The notes under the pieces: model-generated
Database searches by the model: none
The model's input: the letters and a program-made list of their open reading frames with translations, nothing else
What the model was told of the DNA's origin: nothing
Source: Pelomonas asaccharophilus_A
Lineage (GTDB): Bacteria; Pseudomonadota; Gammaproteobacteria; Burkholderiales; Burkholderiaceae_C
Direction of reading: 5' to 3'
NCBI RefSeq assembly: GCF_031458115.1
Contig: NZ_JAVDXV010000004.1
Span: 1 to 64,000 of the forward strand
DNA: 64,000 bases
Program-made: the position numbers and the translations under genes
Shown here: positions 38,517 to 46,818 of the stretch, piece by piece
How the letters are laid out: each line of letters begins with the position of its first letter
How positions within the stretch are numbered: the first letter of the stretch is position 1

Positions 38517-40295
38517 TCACGCCACCTCCTTGCGCGTCGCGTGGTCGCGGCAAGCAGCGCCGGCCTTCGCAGTGACCAGCAGGAACTTCTGCATGTCCCA
38601 CGCCCCCGTCGGACATCGCTCCGCGCACAGCCCGCAGTGCAGGCAGACATCCTCGTCCTTGGCCATCACGCGGCCGGTCTTCAGGCCGCCTTCGACGTAA
38701 ATGTCCTGCTCGACATTCAGCGCCGGCGCGTTGAGCCGCTCGCGCAGCGCAGGCCCGTCCTCCGTGAACGTGATGCAGTCCATCGGGCAGATGTCCACGC
38801 AGGCATCGCATTCGATGCACAGCTTGGGCGCGAACACGGTCTGCACGTCGCAGTTCAGGCAGCGCTGCGCCTCCTTCAGCGCGGTCTGCGCATCGAAGCC
38901 CAGCTCCACCTCGACCTTGATGCTGGCCAGCGCTTTTTCGGCGGCGGCCCAGGGCACCTTGCTGCGCAGGTCCAGCGTGATGGCGTTGTCGTAGCTCCAC
39001 TCGTGGATGCCCATCTTCTGGGACACCAGGTTGACGTGCGGCGGCGGGCGCTGCGTGACCGGCTCGCCATGCAGCAGCCGATCGATGCTGACGGCGGCCT
39101 CATGACCGTGGGCCACGGCCGTGATGATGTTCTTGGGGCCGAAGGCGGCATCGCCGCCGAAGAACACGTGCGGCAGCGTGGACTGGAAGCTGCCCTTGTC
39201 CAGCACCGGCAGGCCGTCGTCGCCGAAGGCAATGCCCGCGTCGCGCTCTATCCACGGGAAGCTGTTCTCCTGACCGACGGCGATCAGCACCTCGTCGCAA
39301 GGGATGACGACTTCCTCGCCCGACTGCGCCTTCTTGAAGCGCATGCCGGTCAGCTTGCCGCCCACATGCTCGAAGGCCAGCGGCACATGGAAGTCCAGGA
39401 TGGGGATGCCTTCATGCTCCGCGTCCTCCTTCTCCCACGGCGACGCCTTCATCTGCGCATAGCCGCTGCGCACGGCCACCGTCACGCTGCTCGCGCCCAG
39501 CCGGCGCGCCGAGCGGCAGCAGTCCATCGCCGTGTTGCCACCGCCCAGCACGATGACGCGCGGCTGCACGGCCGTCACATGGCCGAAGGACACGCTGCTC
39601 AACCAATCGATGCCGATGTGGATGCTCTCGGCCGCTTCCTGCCGCCCCGGCAGGTTCAGGTCACGTCCGCGCGGCGCACCGCTACCGACGAAAACCGCAT
39701 CCCAGCCCTCGGCCAGCAGCGCCTTCATCGAGTCCACGCGCTGGCCGGCCCGCCAGTCCACGCCAAGGCCGAGGATGTAGCCGCACTCCTCGTCGATGAC
39801 GTGCTCGGGCAGCCGAAAGCGCGGGATCTGCGTGCGGATGAAGCCGCCCGGCTTGGCCTCGCCGTCAAACACCGTGACGGCATAGCCCTCCAGTGCCAGG
39901 TCGCGCGCGACGGCCAGCGAGGCCGGCCCCGCGCCCACGCAGGCCACGCGCTTGCCGTTCTTCGCCGCCGGCTTGGGAATCAACGCGCGGAACTCGTCCG
40001 TCTTGCTGTCCGCCGCCACGCGCTTGAGCCGGCAGATGGCCACGGGCTCCGGCTTGGCGGCCTGTTTTTCCTCCACGCGGCCGCGCCGGCACGCGGGCTC
40101 GCAGGGCCGGTCGCAGGTGCGGCCCAGCACGCCGGGAAAGACATTGCTGACCCAGTTGACCCAATAGGCCTCGTCATGCCGCCCCTGCGCGATGAGGCGG
40201 ATGTACTCGGGCACCGGCGTGTGTGCCGGGCATGCCCACTGGCAATCGACGACCTTGTGGAAATAGGTCGGATCGGCGACGTTGGTCCACTGCAC
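38517..40295 (-). CDS. korC: FAD/[4Fe-4S] NAD(P) oxidoreductase (GltD-like, KorC type)
   Basis: 592 residues from GTG 40295, preceded by GGAGGAGA. N-terminal cysteine region (CQWACPAHTPVPEYI, CDRPCEPACRR), FAD-binding VACVGAGPASLAVARDL, NAD(P)-binding VIVLGGGNTAMDC, and two C-terminal ferredoxin motifs CIECDACVDICPMDC and CLHCGLCAERCPTG. It links the KorAB core to NAD(P), as in the KorCAB complex described in Thauera. First gene of the operon; divergent from kdsD. Confidence 0.88.
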   Translation of the reverse strand: MQWTNVADPTYFHKVVDCQWACPAHTPVPEYIRLIAQGRHDEAYWVNWVSNVFPGVLGRTCDRPCEPACRRGRVEEKQAAKPEPVAICRLKRVAADSKTDEFRALIPKPAAKNGKRVACVGAGPASLAVARDLALEGYAVTVFDGEAKPGGFIRTQIPRFRLPEHVIDEECGYILGLGVDWRAGQRVDSMKALLAEGWDAVFVGSGAPRGRDLNLPGRQEAAESIHIGIDWLSSVSFGHVTAVQPRVIVLGGGNTAMDCCRSARRLGASSVTVAVRSGYAQMKASPWEKEDAEHEGIPILDFHVPLAFEHVGGKLTGMRFKKAQSGEEVVIPCDEVLIAVGQENSFPWIERDAGIAFGDDGLPVLDKGSFQSTLPHVFFGGDAAFGPKNIITAVAHGHEAAVSIDRLLHGEPVTQRPPPHVNLVSQKMGIHEWSYDNAITLDLRSKVPWAAAEKALASIKVEVELGFDAQTALKEAQRCLNCDVQTVFAPKLCIECDACVDICPMDCITFTEDGPALRERLNAPALNVEQDIYVEGGLKTGRVMAKDEDVCLHCGLCAERCPTGAWDMQKFLLVTAKAGAACRDHATRKEVA

Positions 40296-40313
40296 GGTGT
40301 CTCCTCCGTGGTG

Positions 40314-40326
40314 TCAACAATGTTGA
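40314..40326. promoter_or_regulatory. perfect 13-bp palindrome in the korC/kdsD divergent region
   Basis: TCAACA-A-TGTTGA is perfectly symmetric. It sits 18 bp upstream of the korC start and could be the operator of a repressor for the kor operon. No regulator gene is adjacent. Confidence 0.5.
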
Positions 40327-40389
40327 TCGGGCCAGTCTAGGACCGTGCACCAAACCGGATCCCTGTAGAAACCCGCGGAGCCCCTTGTC

Positions 40390-40395
40390 TACACT
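40390..40395 (+). promoter_or_regulatory. -10-like TACACT of kdsD, probably leaderless
   Basis: TACACT ends six bases before the ATG at 40402, so transcription would start at or next to the A of the start codon. No ribosome-binding site lies between. A clear -35 is not evident. Confidence 0.5.
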
Positions 40396-40401
40396 GCCCG
40401 C

Positions 40402-41388
40402 ATGAGTGTTTCCGATTTCGACGCCCCGCGCGCCATCCGCATGGGGCAGGAGGCCCTGGCGGTCGAAGCCCGCGCGCTGACCGAACTGGGCCCCCGCCTG
40501 GGCGACGCCTTTGCCCGCGCCGTACAGGCCGTGCTCGCCTGCCGGGGCCGCGTGGCCGTCATGGGCATGGGCAAGAGCGGCCATGTGGGCCGCAAGATTT
40601 CCGCCACGCTGGCCTCCACCGGCACGCCGGCGCTGTTCGTCCACCCGGCCGAGGCGGCCCATGGCGACCTGGGCATGGTCACGCCCGGCGACATCGTGCT
40701 GGCCTTGTCCAACTCCGGCGAGAGCGACGAGCTGAACGCGATCCTGCCGGTGCTCAAGCGCCTGGGCGTGCCGGTCATCGCGATGACCGGCCGTGCCGAG
40801 TCCAGCCTGGCCGCGCATGCCGACGTCGTGCTGGACAGCGCCGTGCCCGAGGAGGCCTGCCCGCTGCAGTTGGCGCCCACCGCCAGCACCACCGCGCAGA
40901 TGGCGCTGGGCGATGCGCTGGCCGTCGCGCTGCTGGATGCGCGCGGCTTCAAGGCCGAGGACTTCGCGCGCTCCCACCCCGGCGGCGCTCTGGGCCGCAA
41001 GCTGCTGACGCATGTGCGCGACCTGATGCGCAGCGGCGATGCGCTGCCGCGCGTGGCCGCCGCCACATCCTTCACGGACCTGATGCGCGAGATGAGCGCG
41101 AAGGCGCTGGGCATGGCGGTCGTCGTCGACGCCGACGACCGGGTGCAAGGCATCTTCACGGACGGCGACCTGCGCCGCCTCATCGAGCAAGGCCGCGACC
41201 TGCGCGCGCTGAGCGCCGCCGAGGTCGCGCATGCCAAGCCTCGCACCGTGGGCGCCGACGCGCTGGCCGTCGATGCCGCCGACCTGATGGAAGCGGCGCG
41301 CATCACGGTCGTCCTCGTCGTCGACGCGCACCAGAAGCTGCTGGGCGCCATCAGCATCAACGACCTGATGCGCGCGAAGGTGATCTGA
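40402..41388 (+). CDS. kdsD: D-arabinose 5-phosphate isomerase (KpsF/GutQ family)
   Basis: 328 residues. SIS domain: VAVMGMGKSGHVGRKISATLASTGTPALFVHPAEAAHGDLG and LALSNSGES. Two CBS domains follow (about 205-325), with GIFTDGDLRR. It interconverts ribulose 5-phosphate and arabinose 5-phosphate, the first step of Kdo synthesis for lipopolysaccharide. Start of the kdsD-kdsC-lptC-SDR operon; the stop overlaps kdsC in TGATG. Confidence 0.95.
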   Translation: MSVSDFDAPRAIRMGQEALAVEARALTELGPRLGDAFARAVQAVLACRGRVAVMGMGKSGHVGRKISATLASTGTPALFVHPAEAAHGDLGMVTPGDIVLALSNSGESDELNAILPVLKRLGVPVIAMTGRAESSLAAHADVVLDSAVPEEACPLQLAPTASTTAQMALGDALAVALLDARGFKAEDFARSHPGGALGRKLLTHVRDLMRSGDALPRVAAATSFTDLMREMSAKALGMAVVVDADDRVQGIFTDGDLRRLIEQGRDLRALSAAEVAHAKPRTVGADALAVDAADLMEAARITVVLVVDAHQKLLGAISINDLMRAKVI

Positions 41389-41966
41389 TGCCGGCGCTGC
41401 GTTTCCCCCCCGAGCTGCTGGTCAAGGCGCAAGGCACCGGCCTGGGCGTCAAGCTGGCGCTGTTCGACGTCGACGGCGTGCTGACCGATGGCCGCATCTA
41501 CATAGGCGCCGCAGGCGAAGACGTCAAGGCGTTCTCGACGCTGGACGGCCACGGCCTGAAGCTGCTGCAGCAGGCCGGCATCACGCCGGTCATCATCACC
41601 GGCCGCGACAGCCCCGGCGTGCGCCGCCGCGTGGCCGACCTGGGCCTCACGCACGCCATGCACGGCGTGAAGGACAAGCTGGCCGCGGCCACGCCGCTGC
41701 TGGCCCAGTTCAGCGCCACGTGGGGTGAGGTGGCCGCCATCGGCGACGACTGGCCCGACCTGCCGCTGCTGGCCCGCGCCGGCTTTGCCGCCGCGCCGCC
41801 CGGCGCGCATGCCGAGGCCAAGGGCGTGGCGCACTACATCACGCAGGCAGCAGCCGGCTACGGCGCGGCACGCGAGTTCTGCGACCTGCTGCTGATGGCC
41901 GCCGGCCACTACGAGCGGCTGCTGCACGCGCATCACGACACGCTCGACGGGAGCAGCCGGACTTGA
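41388..41966 (+). CDS. kdsC: 3-deoxy-D-manno-octulosonate 8-phosphate phosphatase
   Basis: 192 residues. C0-type HAD phosphatase without cap: LALFDVDGVLTDGRIY (nucleophile Asp and +2 Asp), FSTLDGHGLKLL, VIITGRDSPGVRRR, GVKDK and AAIGDDWPDLPLL. It removes phosphate from Kdo8P. The frame overlaps kdsD by one base and lptC by four (TTGA). Confidence 0.95.
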   Translation: MPALRFPPELLVKAQGTGLGVKLALFDVDGVLTDGRIYIGAAGEDVKAFSTLDGHGLKLLQQAGITPVIITGRDSPGVRRRVADLGLTHAMHGVKDKLAAATPLLAQFSATWGEVAAIGDDWPDLPLLARAGFAAAPPGAHAEAKGVAHYITQAAAGYGAAREFCDLLLMAAGHYERLLHAHHDTLDGSSRT

Positions 41967-42622
41967 GCACCACCCTGCCGGCCCCGCTGCCCAGCCGCCG
42001 CCAGCGCGTCCAGCCCTGGCTGTGGCGGCTGCAGAACCTGCTGTCCAACTACCTGCCGCTGCTGCTGATGGCGCTGCTGGCCAGCGGCACCTGGTGGCTG
42101 GTGAAGAACACGCCACTGCTGGGCGACCCCGGCGAGCCGGCGCCGCTGCGCCATGTGCCCGACTACCGCATGGCCAACTTCGAGATCCAGCGCATCGGCG
42201 CCGATGGCCGCCTCAACATCCAGATCGCCGGCACCGAGCTGCGCCACTACCCCGACACCGACACGGTGGAGATCGACCAGGTGCGCGTGCGCGCCGTCGC
42301 GCCCGACGGCAGCCTGGCCATCGCCGTGGCCAAGCGCGCCATCAGCAACGGCGACGGCACCGACTTGCAGCTGCTGGGCGACGTGCGCCTGCGCCGCCTG
42401 GCCCCCGGCTCCGGCGAGAACGCGACGGCGCTGATGGAGGTGCGCGGCGAGTTCCTGCAGGCCTTGTCCAACAGCGAGATCCTGCGCTCCCACCTGCCGG
42501 TCACCATCCGCCAGGGCAGCACCACGCTGAACGCCAGCAACTTCGAGTACCGCCACGTGACCGGCCAGCTGAAGTTCACGGGCAAGGTCCAGGGCCAGAT
42601 CGCACCGAGGGCGGCCCGATGA
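41963..42622 (+). CDS. lptC: LPS export ABC transporter periplasmic protein LptC
   Basis: 219 residues from TTG 41963. One N-terminal membrane helix (YLPLLLMALLASGTWWLV) and a periplasmic OstA-like beta-jellyroll with YRMANFEIQRIGADG, RHYPDTDTVEID and NASNFEYRHVTGQLKFTGKV. It bridges LptBFG and LptA in lipopolysaccharide export. The usual next genes, lptA and lptB, are not here; an SDR gene follows with an ATGA overlap. Confidence 0.9.
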   Translation: MSTTLPAPLPSRRQRVQPWLWRLQNLLSNYLPLLLMALLASGTWWLVKNTPLLGDPGEPAPLRHVPDYRMANFEIQRIGADGRLNIQIAGTELRHYPDTDTVEIDQVRVRAVAPDGSLAIAVAKRAISNGDGTDLQLLGDVRLRRLAPGSGENATALMEVRGEFLQALSNSEILRSHLPVTIRQGSTTLNASNFEYRHVTGQLKFTGKVQGQIAPRAAR

Positions 42623-43392
42623 GCGAACTGGTCTTCATCACCGGCGCGTCGAGCGGCATCGGCCAGGCGCTGGCACTGCGCTACTACCGCGACGGCGCCC
42701 GCCTCGCGCTGGTGGCGCGCCGCACCGCCGAAGTGGAGCGTTGGGCCGCCGAACAGCAGCTGGACGTGACCCGCTTCAAGGTCTACGGCGCCGACGTGGC
42801 CAACCCCGAGGCCATCACCGGCACGGGCCGCGACTGCATCGCGAGCCAGGGCCTGCCCGACGTGGTCATCGCCAACGCCGGCATCAGCATCGGCATGGAC
42901 ACGACGCAGTTCGACGACCTGGACGTGATGCGCCGCACCTTCGCGACCAACAACGTGGGTCTGGCCGCCACCTTCCATCCCTTTGTCGAGGCGATGAACG
43001 AACGTGGCTCCGGCACGCTGGTGGGCGTGGCCAGCGTGGCCGCCATCCGCGGCTTGCCGGGCCACGGCGCCTACAGCGCCAGCAAGTCGGCCGTCGTCGC
43101 CTATTGCGAAAGCCTCAGGGGCGAATGCCGGCCCTTCGGCGTCAAGGTCGTCACGCTGCTGCCGGGCTACATCGACACGCCGCTGACGCGCGGCAACCGC
43201 TACTCCATGCCCTTCCTGATGCCCGTGGACGACTTTGCCGACCAGGCGGTGCGGGCCATCCGCGCCCAGGTCAGCTACCGCGTCATCCCGTGGCAGATGG
43301 GCGTGCTGGCCAAGATCCTGCGGCTGCTGCCCAACTGGCTGTACGACCGCGCGCTGGCTGGTCGGCCGCGCAAGAAGCGCGCGAGCGAGTGA
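42619..43392 (+). CDS. short-chain dehydrogenase, coupled to lptC
   Basis: 257 residues from ATG 42619. Motifs: FITGASSGIGQALAL, VIANAG, GVASVAAIRGLPGHGAYSASKSAVVAY (Ser-Tyr-Lys) and LLPGYIDTPLT. The C terminus has a hydrophobic amphipathic stretch and a basic end (RPRKKRASE), suggesting membrane contact. Its substrate is unknown, but the gene is translationally coupled to the Kdo/LPS genes, so a lipid role is possible. Confidence 0.87.
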   Translation: MSELVFITGASSGIGQALALRYYRDGARLALVARRTAEVERWAAEQQLDVTRFKVYGADVANPEAITGTGRDCIASQGLPDVVIANAGISIGMDTTQFDDLDVMRRTFATNNVGLAATFHPFVEAMNERGSGTLVGVASVAAIRGLPGHGAYSASKSAVVAYCESLRGECRPFGVKVVTLLPGYIDTPLTRGNRYSMPFLMPVDDFADQAVRAIRAQVSYRVIPWQMGVLAKILRLLPNWLYDRALAGRPRKKRASE

Positions 43393-43413
43393 CGCGGCCA
43401 CGCCAAGCGTGGC

Positions 43414-43419
43414 TACACT
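43414..43419 (+). promoter_or_regulatory. -10-like TACACT upstream of the leader region of the DUF5916 gene
   Basis: TACACT at 43414-43419 implies a start near 43426, leaving about 184 nt before the ATG at 43610. This leader holds a small ORF and GC-rich inverted segments. No convincing -35 is seen. Confidence 0.4.
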
Positions 43420-43470
43420 GCGCGCCTCGCACCGATTGCCGCGTTCACCGAAGCGGCCGAGGAGAGCAAC

Positions 43471-43497
43471 ATGCTGAAGGTTCTTCACCCCTGCTAA
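43471..43497 (+). CDS. candidate leader peptide MLKVLHPC (uORF)
   Basis: GAGGAG lies 6 nt before ATG 43471, and the frame reads MLKVLHPC followed by TAA. Downstream, GGGCGCC (43549-43555) can pair with GGCGCCC just before the main start, and GCGCCAC with GTGGCGC in an alternative fold. This resembles a translation-coupled attenuator or a ribosome-site switch. The ending Pro-Cys could be the sensing codons. The peptide and site are seen; the mechanism is inference. No database check was possible. Confidence 0.4.
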   Translation: MLKVLHPC

Positions 43498-43609
43498 CGC
43501 CCGCGCGCTGACGTCCATTCCAGCGCGCCCGCTCCCGCCGCCCCCAACGGGCGCCTCGCTTTCGCGCCACGCCCGACCGGGGCGGTGGCGCCCATCGGTT
43601 CGTTCATCC

Positions 43610-45901
43610 ATGACATTCCGCCTTCTCGGCCTGGGCCTGCTCGCCCTGGCCCTGCCCGCCTGGGCCCACAACCCCACGGCCTCGCGCCTGGCCTCTGGCG
43701 ACGCGTCGCCGCAGATTGACGGACGCCTCGACGACGCCGCCTGGCAGCGCGCACCGGCGCACGACCGCTTCGTGCAGTTCCTGCCTGCCGACAAGCAGCC
43801 CGCCGCCTTGCGCACCACCGTGCAGGTGGTCGTCACGGCCGACGCGCTGGTGTTCGGCATCCGCGCCTGGGATGCCGCGCCCGAGCGCATCCGCGCGCCG
43901 CTGGCCCGGCGCGACCAGGTCAAGGCCGACCAGGACTTCGTGTCCGTCTTCATCGACCCCGTGGGCCACCGCCGCACGGCCCAGTACGTGCGCGTCAGCG
44001 CGGCCGGCGTCGTCGAGGACGGCCTGTACGCCGCCGAGGAGGACAGCGAAGACCCGGCGCCCGACTTCGACGTGCAGGCCGCCGCGCAGCGCCTGCCCGA
44101 CGGCTACAGCGTGGAGCTGCGCTGGCCGCTGGCGGCGCTGCGCTTTCCGCATGCGGATGGCGCGCCCTGGCGCGTCATGGTGGCGCGCAACATCCCGCGC
44201 GAGGACCGCACGCTCAACGTCAGCGCACCGCTGACCAAGGATGCGCTGCACTTCATCGCCGAGCTGCAACCGCTGGACGGCCTGGACGACCTCGTGGAGC
44301 AGGTGCGCGAGCGCGGCTTCATCGCGTTCCGGCCCGAGATGACGCTGCGCTCCACGCGCGACACCGCTGCCGACGGCACGCAGCAGCGCGCGCGCAAGGC
44401 CTCGCTGGGCGCCGAGTTCAAGTGGCGGCCGCGCGCTGACTGGGTCATCGACGCGACGCTGAATCCTGATTTCTCGCAGGTCGAGCTGGATGAACCGCAA
44501 CTGGCCGGTAACACGCGTTTCGCGCTCAGCGTGCCGGAGAAGCGGCCCTTCTTCCTCGAAAGCGCCGACGTGGTGGGCCCCACGCAGGCGGACGAGTCTG
44601 GCGAAAACCGCAGCCTCGCCGCCTTCTACACCCGCGCCATCACGGACCCCGACTGGGGCCTGCGCGCCACCTGGCGCGGCGCCGGCGCCGAAGCGACGGC
44701 GCTGCACCTGCGCGATGCCGGCGGCGGCCCGGTGCTGCGCGCCGGCGCGTTCGCGACGCGCATGGGCGTGCAGCCCAAGGGCTCCGAGGCCAGCTTCGTG
44801 CGCGGCCGCCGGCAGCTGGGCGACGTGGGCCTGGCGGGGCTGATGTCGCGCCGCGACTTCGGCCACGGGCTGGGCACGCAGGTGGTCGGCAGCGATGGCG
44901 TCTGGCGCGCCGGCGACAGCGACCAGTGGCGCGGCCACCTGCTGCTGTCCAGCACCACGCTGGGCGTGGATGAGGCGGGCGAACTGCAGCGCGTCGCGCG
45001 CCAGCGCGGCCACCGCGCCTGGGTGGGCTGGCAGCACAAGGACGCCGACTGGATCGCCAACGTCAATGTGGAGGAGGTCAGCCCGCGCTTTGCCAACGAC
45101 AACGGCTTCGTCAGCCAGAGCGGCATGCGCCGGGCTGCGGCGCTGGGCTATCTGCGGCTGGGCGAGCGCGAGCTGATGGGCGTGGCCATGCACGAGAGCG
45201 AGATCACGCTGAAGCTGCAGGAGACGCGCACGCTGGCCGACCCGCTGCTGGACGTGGCCGCCGGCCAGGTGGTGGACCGGCTGTTCCAGCCCGGCTTCTG
45301 GTTCTCGGCCGCGCGCAACACCGGCGTATGGGGCCATGTGGGGCTGGACAGCCACCGCGCCAGGAGCGGCGGCCGGCTGCACGACACGCGCACGCTGCTG
45401 CTGGGCTTCGAGTCCAACCCGGGTGAAGTGCTGAGCTTCCTGTTCGCCGAGGTCGAATGGGGCCGGCGCCTGGACGTGGACGCCGACCGCATCGGCACCG
45501 GGCTGCAGGCCCAGATGGAGGCCAAGCTGCGCACGCCGCTACCCGCATGGCTGGGCGCCGGGCTGTGGCTGGAGTTCGAGCAGCGCCTGGGCCTCGGCTG
45601 GGTGGACGGACCGGACGGCCACCGCGCGTTCACCGACCGCAGCGCGCAAAGCCTGATCGTGCTGCACCTGAGCGCACGGGATTCACTGCGCCTCATCCAC
45701 CAGCAGACCCGCTTCACGCGCCGCGCGGACGCCGACGCAGGCCTAGCGTTCGAGGACGGCCGCGACCGCCAACTGGCGCTGATGTTCCAGCACCGCATCG
45801 GGCTGTCGCGCATCTTCAGCCTGGGGCTGAACCGCGCCAGCGAGCGCCCCGGGCTCGCGCGCAGCCGGGAGCTGTTTGCGAAGTTGACGTTGGGGTACTG
45901 A
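43610..45901 (+). CDS. DUF5916/CBM9-like outer-membrane-type protein
   Basis: 763 residues. Signal peptide LLGLGLLALALPAWA; a CBM9-like domain (PQIDGRLDDAAWQRAP, LVFGIRAWDAAPERIRA, YSVELRWPLAALRFP), then the DUF5916 part with SVPEKRPFFLESADV and repeated amphipathic strands up to a C-terminal aromatic residue (LTLGY), typical of an outer-membrane beta-barrel. The role of these proteins is not known; binding of a surface polysaccharide is a guess from the N-terminal domain. Confidence 0.82.
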   Translation: MTFRLLGLGLLALALPAWAHNPTASRLASGDASPQIDGRLDDAAWQRAPAHDRFVQFLPADKQPAALRTTVQVVVTADALVFGIRAWDAAPERIRAPLARRDQVKADQDFVSVFIDPVGHRRTAQYVRVSAAGVVEDGLYAAEEDSEDPAPDFDVQAAAQRLPDGYSVELRWPLAALRFPHADGAPWRVMVARNIPREDRTLNVSAPLTKDALHFIAELQPLDGLDDLVEQVRERGFIAFRPEMTLRSTRDTAADGTQQRARKASLGAEFKWRPRADWVIDATLNPDFSQVELDEPQLAGNTRFALSVPEKRPFFLESADVVGPTQADESGENRSLAAFYTRAITDPDWGLRATWRGAGAEATALHLRDAGGGPVLRAGAFATRMGVQPKGSEASFVRGRRQLGDVGLAGLMSRRDFGHGLGTQVVGSDGVWRAGDSDQWRGHLLLSSTTLGVDEAGELQRVARQRGHRAWVGWQHKDADWIANVNVEEVSPRFANDNGFVSQSGMRRAAALGYLRLGERELMGVAMHESEITLKLQETRTLADPLLDVAAGQVVDRLFQPGFWFSAARNTGVWGHVGLDSHRARSGGRLHDTRTLLLGFESNPGEVLSFLFAEVEWGRRLDVDADRIGTGLQAQMEAKLRTPLPAWLGAGLWLEFEQRLGLGWVDGPDGHRAFTDRSAQSLIVLHLSARDSLRLIHQQTRFTRRADADAGLAFEDGRDRQLALMFQHRIGLSRIFSLGLNRASERPGLARSRELFAKLTLGY

Positions 45902-45914
45902 GCCCCTCGCCCAG

Positions 45915-45961
45915 CCTGCCGCGCTGAAAGCGGGCAGGTCTGAGCGGTCCCCCGAGGGGAC
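45915..45961. repeat. two hairpins after the DUF5916 gene
   Basis: CCTGCC (45915-45920) pairs with GGCAGG (45933-45938) with an inner CGCT/AGCG stem, and GTCCCC (45947-45952) pairs with GGGGAC (45956-45961). Neither has a T tail. They lie between convergent genes, like the pair at 5886-5926. Confidence 0.5.
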
Positions 45962-46000
45962 GGCGCTCGGCCCGCGAACTCAAGACCAACCACGGCGCGC

Positions 46001-46028
46001 AAAAGAAAAGGCGCCCTAAGGCGCCTTT
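46001..46028 (-). terminator. rho-independent terminator of the RRM gene
   Basis: On the minus strand a perfect 9-bp stem AAAGGCGCC/GGCGCCTTT (46028-46007) with a 4-base loop is followed by a T-rich run to 46001. It lies 29 nt after the stop of the glycine-rich RNA-binding protein. Confidence 0.8.
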
Positions 46029-46056
46029 GCTGTGTGTGCCGGATCAGGCCAGGGGA

Positions 46057-46596
46057 TCAGTAGCCACCGCCACCGTAGCCACCGCCACCGCCGGAGCGGC
46101 CGCCGCCACCGTAGCCGCCGCCACCCGAACGGCCACCGCCGCCGTAGCCACCGCCGCCACCACCACCGTAGCCGCCGCCGCCCGAACGGCCACCGCCGCC
46201 GTAGCCACCGCCGCCACCACCACCGTAGCCGCCACCACCGCCGCCGTAGCCGCCGCCACCGGAACGGCCACCGCCGCCGTAGCCGCCGCCACCGCCGAAG
46301 CCGCCGCCGCCCGAACGGCCACCGCCGCCGAAGCCGCCCGGACGCTCTTCACGAGGACGCGCCTCGTTCACGACCACGGCACGGCCCTCCAGGGCCTGGC
46401 CGTTCATGCCGTTGATAGCGGCTTGCGCCTCTGCGTCAGAACCCATTTCGACGAAACCGAAACCCTTGGAACGGCCCGTCTCACGATCCATCATGACCTT
46501 TGCGGAGGTCACGGTGCCGAACTGACCAAACGCCTCTTGCAGCGATTCGTCACGCACGCTGTAGGCCAGATTGCCCACATAAAGCTTGTTTCCCAT
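46057..46596 (-). CDS. glycine-rich RNA-binding protein with one RRM
   Basis: 179 residues. RRM in 1-80: RNP2 KLYVGNLAY and RNP1 KGFGFVEM. From about 85 on, the tail is built of GGGG, GYGGGG and GGRSGGGG units, an RGG-like low-complexity region, coded by near-repeated triplets. Bacterial members are cold- or stress-inducible RNA chaperones. The gene is monocistronic, with a promoter at 46697-46724 and its own terminator. The DNA repeat makes the tail length prone to slippage. Confidence 0.92.
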   Translation of the reverse strand: MGNKLYVGNLAYSVRDESLQEAFGQFGTVTSAKVMMDRETGRSKGFGFVEMGSDAEAQAAINGMNGQALEGRAVVVNEARPREERPGGFGGGGRSGGGGFGGGGGYGGGGRSGGGGYGGGGGGYGGGGGGGYGGGGRSGGGGYGGGGGGGYGGGGRSGGGGYGGGGRSGGGGGYGGGGY

Positions 46597-46696
46597 GGGG
46601 AAGCCCTTCTCTAACTCAAAACCAAAAAACCATGTGGAGCTTCAACCCATCGTGAACCATTCAAGCGAAGGTGCGGCGTCCAGACACAGGCAATTC

Positions 46697-46724
46697 ATTA
46701 TGGTGGTGGGGTCCGCGCTTTCGA
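46697..46724 (-). promoter_or_regulatory. predicted promoter of the RRM gene
   Basis: On the minus strand TCGAAA (46724-46719), a 16-bp spacer and CATAAT (46702-46697) fit a sigma-70 promoter (4/6 and 5/6). The leader would be about 93 nt, which is long for this window and is a feature of cold-responsive genes. The region 46597-46818 is otherwise empty and noticeably less GC-rich than its surroundings. Confidence 0.5.
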
Positions 46725-46818
46725 GAAGAGGCCTTTTACAAGTGTTGTTTTTCAGAGCTAGCAGAAACCCTGGAAATCGACTGTCACATCGTCGCGTCAT
46801 CGATACGATCGCCGCCCC

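Noticed and set aside
38366..38650. ATG-initiated frame MQPQRHRGTE across the right repeat
   Set aside because: It is out of frame with the GxxExxY motif and has no conserved features.
46027..46614. Thr/Ala-rich and His/Arg-rich plus-strand frames opposite the RRM gene
   Set aside because: They arise from the GGT/GGC repeats of the glycine tail read on the other strand; the RRM with RNP1 and RNP2 is the real gene.
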